A stretch of 64,000 nt of DNA from PGYR01 sp046290495 (GTDB taxonomy: Bacteria > Bacteroidota > Ignavibacteria > Kapaibacteriales > UBA2268). Under the pieces are notes generated by a model that saw only the letters and a list, made by a program, of their open reading frames with translations, made no database searches and was not told the origin of the DNA. The stretch lies in assembly GCA_046290495.1 (NCBI GenBank), contig JBKAGT010000006.1, positions 682,001-746,000 on the forward strand. The letters run 5' to 3'. Below are positions 54,676-61,345 of this stretch, one piece after another (the first letter of the stretch is position 1; each line of letters starts with the position of its first letter). The position numbers and the translations under genes were made by a program.

Positions 54676-55245
54676 TTGTTAAATAAATTTTTACCATTAA
54701 TTATTTTATTTATGATTAATTCTTCCTTTTCAAATGAATATGAAGGCTACTTGTTAGATATATATGAAGATAGATCTGACAACTACGCTGAATTAACTTA
54801 TAGATACTTCTTTTTGATGAAAGAACCTAGTGGGCTACTAAATTTTGTTCAAGATAGTAATAATATATATTCTAATTTACTAAAAAACGGAGTTATTGAA
54901 TTAGATTTGTACTCTGATTATAATGCAATGTCATGCTGCATGATAGGTTATAATCTTACCAACGGAAAAGGAACTTCAGCAGAACGTAACCTAGTAGAAA
55001 AATTATATCGAATTCATAATAAAATAAACAAGGAAATCGAAAATAGTTGTCCAGATATTGAAATTGAAAATTTTAAAATAAAAATATTTAAAATGAAAAT
55101 AGATTTATGTATCTGTAATGGACACATGGGAGATACTTTAGTTCCAAAATTTACAATTAAAGATTTGTTTCAATTTCAAGAATTAGATGATGACTCACTT
55201 GATAAATTTGAAGAATATTTCAAACTGGTTCAAGGGATTAAATAG
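54676..55245 (+). CDS. exported hypothetical protein, 189 aa
   Basis: The TTG start with GGAGG ahead gives a signal peptide (FLPLIILFMINSSFS). The mature protein (about 170 residues) is helical and acidic, with Cys pairs in NAMSCCMIGYN and CICNGHMG. I do not recognise a family. It follows the frameshifted neighbour by overlap and may share its transcript. The stretch after it, 55246-55438, holds no gene I can support. Confidence 0.5.
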   Translation: MLNKFLPLIILFMINSSFSNEYEGYLLDIYEDRSDNYAELTYRYFFLMKEPSGLLNFVQDSNNIYSNLLKNGVIELDLYSDYNAMSCCMIGYNLTNGKGTSAERNLVEKLYRIHNKINKEIENSCPDIEIENFKIKIFKMKIDLCICNGHMGDTLVPKFTIKDLFQFQELDDDSLDKFEEYFKLVQGIK

Positions 55246-55438
55246 TTTTTTAAAAAATGCAATTGTACAAGTTTAAAGCTTATTGGTTTGGAGTTTTGCA
55301 TATAATCTACATAAATATGAGGAATGGGAAAAAGTAAAGTCATTTTCAAACTTTGAACTTAATCAACTCCGAAATCTCCTTCATCTGTTGATACAATTCG
55401 TTCGATATTAGTCTCCTAGGGTGTACTATAATTATTTC

Positions 55439-55468
55439 AAAAAAGCACCTTCATTAGGCCGAAGGTGC
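55439..55468 (-). terminator. intrinsic terminator of the M24 peptidase gene
   Basis: Read on the minus strand this is GCACCTTC, an 8-nt loop, GAAGGTGC and TTTTTT: an 8-bp GC-rich stem with T-run, 33 bp after the peptidase stop. Confidence 0.85.
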
Positions 55469-55501
55469 ATGTTTTATAAGAATAATCTGTCAGTTACAAT
55501 A

Positions 55502-56680
55502 CTATATAACAACTATCTCTTGTTGAATGTCTCCTGCTACATCAACATTTCCTTCATTATCTACGATTACGTCTATTTCAGTTCTAAATCCTAGTTTTTC
55601 TTCAGGCATGTAGATACCTGGTTCTAATGAGAAAATAGACCCTTTAATTATTTCTCTAACATCATTTGATTCTAAGTTATCAATATGTGTTCCATTGCCA
55701 TGACAATCAGTAGCTATGTTGTGTCCTGTTCTATGCCAGTAATATTCACCATAGCCAGCATCTTCTATTACATCTCTCACTGCATCATCAACTTCAGCTC
55801 CAGTTACTGGCTCACCTACTGCAAAGCGTTCTTTGACTAAGTTATATCCTGCATCACGAGCATCAGCTGTTAATCTAAAAATCTTTTTGATGTTCTCAGG
55901 AACATCATTACCAACATAACCCATCCAAGTAACATCGTAAAATATTGAGCCTTCTTTTTCAAATCTTGCAAATAAGTCAATAAGAACTAAATCACCTTCA
56001 GTAATCTTCTGACTGTTTTCAGGAGTTGGTTCGAAGTGTGGATCTCCAGCATGTTCATTTATCCCTACTATAGGACCATGATCCCAAAAAATTCCATTAT
56101 CTTTAAACTGCTGGTGCATATATTGCTGAACTTCATACTCAGTTGCAGGGTTTCCTTCATTGATTCTTGTTCTAATGTATTTAAAAGCATTATCTTTGAT
56201 TGATTGCATTACCTCACCACACTTCCTGTGATCTGCGATTTCTTCATCAGATAAATGTGATTCGAATAAGCTGACTAAGTTACCACTACTTACTACTTCT
56301 ACGCCAAAACTTCTTATTAAGTCTATTGTGCCACCATCAACAATTGAAACATATGGAATAGCATTATTCGGCGAATATTGCATAGCAACTTTCTCAGCAC
56401 CTTGTAATATATTTGATAGCTTTTCAGATAATTGTTGCCAAGGAAGGTAGAGTTCTTTTTTACCAGGTAAGCTCTTTAGATAGTTTGGTTCAATTTTATG
56501 ATTCAACTTAGTTGGCTCACCATTAGCTGGTATGTAATAGAACCACCTTCTTGTAGCCATGTGTCCGCCACCAAGTCCTAAAATTCTAGCAGCTATATGA
56601 TCACGCCCATGAAAATCATAAAATAACCAACCGTCTATTCCCATATTTCTTAATTCTTCTTGTATCTTTTCAACTTGCAT
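55502..56680 (-). CDS. M24-family aminopeptidase (Xaa-Pro type)
   Basis: This metallopeptidase removes N-terminal residues before proline or acts as a related aminopeptidase. The N-terminal creatinase-like domain covers about 1-150. The pita-bread domain has metal ligands Asp in LVLIDLFARF, Asp in FYDVTWMGYVG, His in RTGHNIATDCHGNGTHID, Glu in FSLEPGIYM and Glu in GFRTEIDVIV. All five are present, so the enzyme should be active. Length is 392. A strong terminator follows. It is divergent from the glycosylase gene by 57 bp. Confidence 0.9.
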   Translation of the reverse strand: MQVEKIQEELRNMGIDGWLFYDFHGRDHIAARILGLGGGHMATRRWFYYIPANGEPTKLNHKIEPNYLKSLPGKKELYLPWQQLSEKLSNILQGAEKVAMQYSPNNAIPYVSIVDGGTIDLIRSFGVEVVSSGNLVSLFESHLSDEEIADHRKCGEVMQSIKDNAFKYIRTRINEGNPATEYEVQQYMHQQFKDNGIFWDHGPIVGINEHAGDPHFEPTPENSQKITEGDLVLIDLFARFEKEGSIFYDVTWMGYVGNDVPENIKKIFRLTADARDAGYNLVKERFAVGEPVTGAEVDDAVRDVIEDAGYGEYYWHRTGHNIATDCHGNGTHIDNLESNDVREIIKGSIFSLEPGIYMPEEKLGFRTEIDVIVDNEGNVDVAGDIQQEIVVI

Positions 56681-56737
56681 TATCTATCCAGTTTTAATTT
56701 TATAAATTAGAGAAAAACAACTTACTATATTCTAATT

Positions 56738-57367
56738 ATGAATCCAACTCGATTGCCACAAATATTTATTGACAAATACGATAAGCTCAAACCCAAAATA
56801 CAGCAAAGATTGAATGAATTTTCTAACGTATCAGAAGATAAATACTTTTATGAGCTTTGCTTTTGTATTTGTACTCCACAGAGCAAAGCAGCTTCAGCAA
56901 TGATTGTTCAGAATGAGCTAGAAAAATTAGATTTTTATAACAAAGATTTTGATACTACACCTATACTGAGAAGGAAAGAAAACTATATTAGATTTCATAA
57001 CCAAAAATCTAAAAGATTGCAATTAATCAAGCAACAATGGTCAGAAATTGAGAAAATACTTAAATCAGATATGAATGATAGAGATAAAAGGGAATGGCTA
57101 AATAATAATGTAAACGGGATAGGAAGAAAGGAATCCGCTCATTATTTAAGAAATATTGGCTATAAGGATATTGCAATATTAGATAGGCATATTCTAAAGC
57201 ACTTAGTTACTTGTGGTGTATTTGATGAAATTCCAAATATTGTAACTAAGAAAAGATATGACTCTGTAGCTGATGAATTTTTCAAATTTTCTGAGAAAGT
57301 TGGAATCCCAATGGATGAATTAGATTTACTCTTTTGGGCAGAAGAGGCGGGAGAAATATTAAAATGA
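56738..57367 (+). CDS. 8-oxoguanine DNA glycosylase/lyase, Ogg2 type
   Basis: This bifunctional repair enzyme removes 8-oxoguanine and cleaves the backbone. It belongs to the short Ogg2 group known mainly from archaea and Thermotoga. The helix-hairpin-helix motif is NVNGIGRKESAHYLRNIG with the catalytic Lys in GRKESAH; the catalytic Asp is in AILDRHILKHL. The C-terminal LLFWAEEAGEILK is typical. Length 209 matches. It shares ATGA with truA. A bacterial endonuclease III is ruled out by the lack of a 4Fe-4S loop. Confidence 0.88.
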   Translation: MNPTRLPQIFIDKYDKLKPKIQQRLNEFSNVSEDKYFYELCFCICTPQSKAASAMIVQNELEKLDFYNKDFDTTPILRRKENYIRFHNQKSKRLQLIKQQWSEIEKILKSDMNDRDKREWLNNNVNGIGRKESAHYLRNIGYKDIAILDRHILKHLVTCGVFDEIPNIVTKKRYDSVADEFFKFSEKVGIPMDELDLLFWAEEAGEILK

Positions 57368-58122
57368 GAACTCTGATTATAAAGTTTGAATTTGATGGCA
57401 CTGATTTTTGTGGCTGGCAAATGCAACCCAATCAACGAAGTTTACAAGGTGAGTTGACAAAGGCTTTCAAACTCAAGACAACACTAGATTTGAAAATAAT
57501 TGCTGCAGGCAGAACAGACGCCGGAGTTCACGGAAGAGAGCAAATAGCTACTATTTTGATTGATGATTTCAGAATACCAGAAGACAAAATTGTACCTGCA
57601 ATCAATACTGTTTTGCCAAGTGATATTCGATTACTAGATGCAGAGATAATAGATGAAGAGTATAATGCAAGGTTTGACGCTGTCGCTAGGGAATATAGCT
57701 ATTATATTACAAATGATAATTCAGTATTTAAGAATAGATTTTTTGCTTATGATAGAAATAAGCTTAATATATATACGATGAATGAAGCAGCTAAATCTAT
57801 AATTGGAGAACATGATTTTACTACATTTTCAAAAGTTAATCTAGAATTAAACCACTACAGGTGCAATGTAGAAGTAAGCAATTGGAGCCAGTTAAATCAA
57901 ACTGACTTGGTATTCAAAATCAAAGCTAATAGGTTTGTTTACTCCATGGTTCGTTCCTTGGTTGGTACTATGATTGATATTGGTTCTGGTAAAATGTCCC
58001 CTGAATATATGGCAACTGCTCTAAATTCAAAAGACAGAGCAATGTGTTCTAAATTAGCTCCTGCCAAAGGCTTATTTTTCGATAAAGCTTATTTTGTATC
58101 AAAGTATTCAATTTTAAAGTGA
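57364..58122 (+). CDS. truA: tRNA pseudouridine(38-40) synthase
   Basis: TruA isomerises uridines 38-40 in the tRNA anticodon arm. The catalytic Asp52 lies in AAGRTDAGVHG. Other landmarks are EFDGTDFCGWQ, VAREYSYYI, GEHDFTTFSK and NRFVYSMVRSLVGTMIDIG. I start at ATG 57364, which overlaps the glycosylase stop as ATGA, rather than at 57334, since MRTLIIKFEFDGT is the normal N-terminus. Length 252 is standard. Confidence 0.95.
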   Translation: MRTLIIKFEFDGTDFCGWQMQPNQRSLQGELTKAFKLKTTLDLKIIAAGRTDAGVHGREQIATILIDDFRIPEDKIVPAINTVLPSDIRLLDAEIIDEEYNARFDAVAREYSYYITNDNSVFKNRFFAYDRNKLNIYTMNEAAKSIIGEHDFTTFSKVNLELNHYRCNVEVSNWSQLNQTDLVFKIKANRFVYSMVRSLVGTMIDIGSGKMSPEYMATALNSKDRAMCSKLAPAKGLFFDKAYFVSKYSILK

Positions 58123-58189
58123 AAAAGTTTTCAATCTTTGCGACGTTTTAGTAATTAATGTGTCTATATATATAATGGCATTGCCAAAA

Positions 58190-58219
58190 GTTAAGAAATT
58201 GTTAAGAAATTCCTTAAAT
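58190..58219 (+). promoter_or_regulatory. 11-bp direct repeats, possible Pho-box-like operator
   Basis: GTTAAGAAATT occurs twice in direct tandem (58190-58200 and 58201-58211), and a third partial TTAAAT lies at 58214. The TTAAGA units recur every 11 bp, one helical turn, as in PhoB/PhoP binding sites. It sits just upstream of an operon that encodes a polyphosphate-polymerase-domain protein. It ends about 10 nt before ATG 58228, so if it forms the -35 region the message would be nearly leaderless. A chance AT-rich repeat cannot be excluded. Confidence 0.45.
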
Positions 58220-58227
58220 TGTAGATT

Positions 58228-59262
58228 ATGCTACGCAAATATTCATTTATATTGTTTTTCGTTGCGCCACTCTTTATAGTAGCACCTATTGAAGTTAGCT
58301 ATTTGGTGGAGGCGAATTCTGTTGTCTATTCTGGTAAAGAATGGAGACTAATTCGTGATGATAATGGTGAACTTAGCTCAATGATAGTAGATAATGACAG
58401 GAATTTCTCTACAGCAAAAACTGACTATATATTCGATAGGGGAGATGTAGCGAAGATAAATTTCTATACACATGGGAAATCTGTTAAAGCAAATGATACT
58501 ATTGCTGTAATCAATTCAGACGTGATTAATCAATCAATAATTACATTGACAACTCAACTAGAAATTGCTAAAACAAACTTAAATGATAGTAGGACTGGCG
58601 AGAAACCTTCTGTTAGAGATGAATTCCAAGAACGCCTCAAGATTGCTGTAAATAATGTAAAGTTCACAAAAGGTCAGCTTGCTCGTGCAGAAAAGATGGT
58701 AAAAGAAGATTTGATTTCTGAGCTGGAATATGAGCAATACAAAAATGCTTATGATTTGGCAGTGATTAATAAAGGCTTAGCTGAAAAAACTTTAGAAAAC
58801 GTTTTAACAGGTGAAAAACCTGAGTTAGTACATGTTTATCAATCGCAAATTACCTCACTCAAAGAAAGATTGAACATACTAAAAGCTATGAAAGAAAAGT
58901 ATGTTATTACTGCTCCTTTTGGCGGTATAATTAATTATTATCAGGATAGTACTAACCTAATAAAAATTAAAAATCCAGAAGATTACCTTGTTAAGATTCC
59001 TGTTAAAGTTTATGAAATAGGATATGTGGATATTGGTGATTCAGTTGAATGTACAATCGAAAGAACTGATAAAGTTTACAAAGCAGTTGTCACAAATATT
59101 GAAGATGAAATTCGAGTTCGTGGTAGAGAGCAATTTTTCTTAGTGACTGCTACTATTAAAAACCCAGATGAGTTTATTAGACCAGGTATGATATCTCGTG
59201 CTTCTATTTATTCAGAAGAAGTTCCTCTATATTCTTTTGCAAAAAGAAAGCTAGGATTCTAG
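58228..59262 (+). CDS. HlyD-family membrane-fusion (adaptor) protein
   Basis: This is a periplasmic adaptor-type protein of 344 residues. A signal peptide or anchor (YSFILFFVAPLFIVAPI) opens it. The two halves of a lipoyl-like domain, FDRGDVAKINFYTHGKSV and KYVITAPFGGIINYYQDS, flank a coiled-coil hairpin (about 95-215, with GQLARAEKMVKEDLISELEY). A beta-barrel part follows (VYEIGYVDIGDSVECTIE). HlyD proteins normally bridge an inner-membrane transporter and an outer-membrane channel, but here the neighbours are a VTC-domain protein and DUF4956. It leads a three-gene operon. Confidence 0.82.
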   Translation: MLRKYSFILFFVAPLFIVAPIEVSYLVEANSVVYSGKEWRLIRDDNGELSSMIVDNDRNFSTAKTDYIFDRGDVAKINFYTHGKSVKANDTIAVINSDVINQSIITLTTQLEIAKTNLNDSRTGEKPSVRDEFQERLKIAVNNVKFTKGQLARAEKMVKEDLISELEYEQYKNAYDLAVINKGLAEKTLENVLTGEKPELVHVYQSQITSLKERLNILKAMKEKYVITAPFGGIINYYQDSTNLIKIKNPEDYLVKIPVKVYEIGYVDIGDSVECTIERTDKVYKAVVTNIEDEIRVRGREQFFLVTATIKNPDEFIRPGMISRASIYSEEVPLYSFAKRKLGF

Positions 59263-59270
59263 TTATTCTC

Positions 59271-59275
59271 GGAGG
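59271..59275 (+). promoter_or_regulatory. ribosome-binding site for a TTG start
   Basis: GGAGG lies 5 nt before TTG 59281, supporting that start of the VTC-domain gene. Confidence 0.7.
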
Positions 59276-59280
59276 CCGAA

Positions 59281-60009
59281 TTGAGATACGAATACAAATT
59301 TTATGTGCACAAACATAAGATTCCACTGCTCAGAAGTATAATTACCACTAAACTTAAATTAGATTCTAATGTCAGTCCAGACAGACCTCACTATACTGTT
59401 AGAAGTATTTATTTTGATTCTTTAGACCTAAAGCATTACTACGAAAAGATTAACAGCATGAAGCACAGGAAAAAAGTTCGTTTAAGGGGCTATGACTATG
59501 ACCCAAATTCGAATGTTTTCTTTGAAGTAAAAAGAAAGTATGAAGAACCCGGAATGAAGAATAGATTCCAGACGAAGTACTCCAATGCTGTAGAGATGTT
59601 AAAATCTAAAGATATAGATAAAAGCAACGATGATTTAGTAAAGTTTTTCTACCAGATTATGTCCTTTAATCTACGGCCAATAGTGAATGTAATTTATGAT
59701 AGAGAACCTTATACAGAGAGGATTAGGACTAAAAATAATCTTAGAGTTACTTTCGATAAAAATTTAAGAAGTGTAGCGTATCCTAAAATAGATGAGCTTT
59801 TCGTAGATGATAATGTCAAACCGGCTATGTTAGATTATTTTATTCTAGAGGTTAAGTTCGATGACTTTTTACCTGGTTGGATAAGACAGATGTCAGAGTC
59901 ACTAACTTTGAAAAGGGAATCAGCATCAAAATATGTAATTTGTATAGATAATGAAAAATCAATAGTGAAACAGAGCAGATTTGCTTATCTTCGTGCTCAA
60001 GAATTTTAG
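59281..60009 (+). CDS. VTC-domain (polyphosphate polymerase-like) protein
   Basis: The domain is that of the yeast vacuolar transporter chaperone, whose tunnel makes polyphosphate from ATP. The TTG start with GGAGG gives the usual opening RYEYKFYVH. Tunnel-lining motifs visible are TVRSIYFDSLDLKHY, HRKKVRLRGYD, FFEVKRKYEEPG, RPIVNVIYDREPY, RVTFDKNLRS and the metal-binding ILEVKFDDFLPGWI, with SASKYVICID at the end. Key Arg, Lys and Glu residues are kept, so activity is plausible. It has no membrane helix and is 6 bp ahead of the DUF4956 gene. Confidence 0.88.
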   Translation: MRYEYKFYVHKHKIPLLRSIITTKLKLDSNVSPDRPHYTVRSIYFDSLDLKHYYEKINSMKHRKKVRLRGYDYDPNSNVFFEVKRKYEEPGMKNRFQTKYSNAVEMLKSKDIDKSNDDLVKFFYQIMSFNLRPIVNVIYDREPYTERIRTKNNLRVTFDKNLRSVAYPKIDELFVDDNVKPAMLDYFILEVKFDDFLPGWIRQMSESLTLKRESASKYVICIDNEKSIVKQSRFAYLRAQEF

Positions 60010-60015
60010 AGAATT

Positions 60016-60702
60016 ATGCAAGAATTTCAATATATAGAACTTTTCCCAATATCTCCAATGGAGATAATTTACTCATTAGTAGTTTCATTTGTTTGTGGAC
60101 TTATCATATCATTTGTATATAGAGTTACATACAAAGGTCCTAATTACTCTCGTACTTTCGTTAGTTCTCTTATAGTACTTACTATCATTACTTCACTTGT
60201 GCTATTAGTAATTGGTAACAACCTAGCAACCGCTTTTGGTCTTGTTGGTGCTATGTCAATTATTCGTTTCCGTACTGCAGTCCGCGATGTACAAGATATT
60301 GTTTTTATTTTCTTCTCATTGGGTATTGGTATGGCTTCGGGTGTTGGACTTTATATGGTTGCCGTTATAGGAACAGTATTTATAAGTCTTGTTTTGCTAT
60401 TACTTTCTAATACGAATGTTTTTCAAACGGCAGATGTAAATTATCTTATCCATATTACTTATAAGCCAAATGAGATAAAGGATGAAGTGAAAAACACCTT
60501 AAAGAAAAATACTAACTCTTTGAAAGTAGTGAATGTAAGAGCTTTAGATGAGAAAGATTATATTGAAGTATACTACAATATGAAGCTCAAAAAAGGTGTA
60601 GAAAAAGAGCTACTTATTCGTAAATTGAAAAACTATGACGATGTTCGAGACATCAATATCTACTTCGATGATGATGACACTAATGCTCCAGCGAATTATT
60701 AG
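60016..60702 (+). CDS. DUF4956 membrane protein
   Basis: This membrane protein of 228 residues has about four helices (IIYSLVVSFVCGLIISFVYR, SLIVLTIITSLVLLVIGNNL, FIFFSLGIGMASGVGLYMVA and the next one to LVLLLLS). Between helices 2 and 3 is the family signature GLVGAMSIIRFRTAVRDVQD. The C-terminal ~85 residues form a cytoplasmic-looking alpha/beta domain. DUF4956 genes are often next to bacterial VTC-domain genes, as here; their function is not established. The stop overlaps the convergent SRPBCC gene by 4 bp. Confidence 0.85.
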   Translation: MQEFQYIELFPISPMEIIYSLVVSFVCGLIISFVYRVTYKGPNYSRTFVSSLIVLTIITSLVLLVIGNNLATAFGLVGAMSIIRFRTAVRDVQDIVFIFFSLGIGMASGVGLYMVAVIGTVFISLVLLLLSNTNVFQTADVNYLIHITYKPNEIKDEVKNTLKKNTNSLKVVNVRALDEKDYIEVYYNMKLKKGVEKELLIRKLKNYDDVRDINIYFDDDDTNAPANY

Positions 60703-61139
60703 GAGTTTTCAGCAAATTCCTTGAATTTGTCTAAGTAGATTTGAGACTGTTTCTTGAACATACTTTTACCAAATATTCCAAAAATATTCATATAACCAGA
60801 TAGTTGAAATTCACTTTCAGACACCCATTTGGTTGTATTTTCATCTATCTTAACTAGCTTATTTTTTTGTATATTATGGACTTTATCAGAGTCAAATGTT
60901 AAGTCTAATTGATCTGGCAAATTATTGTCTAGTATTGTTTCTGTCATCACTATTTCTCTTTTACCCATATCATAAGTAAGCTTGGTCTTTGCACCTTTCT
61001 CACCTGGAGTTCCACTAAGGTGTTCCATGCTTTTAAACCCTGGTTGCCATTTTGCTAGATTATTTGGGTCTTCTAAAAGATTAGCTACTCTGTCAATTGG
61101 TTTATTAATTGTCTGCTCCAAAGTGTATTTTATTACCAT
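60699..61139 (-). CDS. SRPBCC-family protein
   Basis: This START/Bet v1-like fold protein of 146 residues could bind a hydrophobic ligand. Family signs are TLEQTINKPIDRVANLLEDP, LAKWQPGFKS, GAKTKLTYDMG and the C-terminal helix with YLDKFKEFAENS. I start at the ATG at 61139, with GGAGA about 9 nt ahead, rather than at 61235, which would add residues not typical of the fold. It converges on the DUF4956 gene with 4-bp overlap. A ligand cannot be inferred. Confidence 0.75.
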   Translation of the reverse strand: MVIKYTLEQTINKPIDRVANLLEDPNNLAKWQPGFKSMEHLSGTPGEKGAKTKLTYDMGKREIVMTETILDNNLPDQLDLTFDSDKVHNIQKNKLVKIDENTTKWVSESEFQLSGYMNIFGIFGKSMFKKQSQIYLDKFKEFAENS

Positions 61140-61345
61140 TTTCTTTTCTCCAAATTGTAATTCTTTATTTTCTAACAAATTAATAAACATTTGTAACAAA
61201 TAAAAGTTAGTAACAGAAACAATAAATAATAGCAATTAAATACTTATATCCATTTAATAGAGTTCAATTATTCTGCAATTAGAACATAATTTTGTAACTT
61301 TATGTTTATATAAGATAACAAATTGAAAAAATAAAAAAAGGATAT

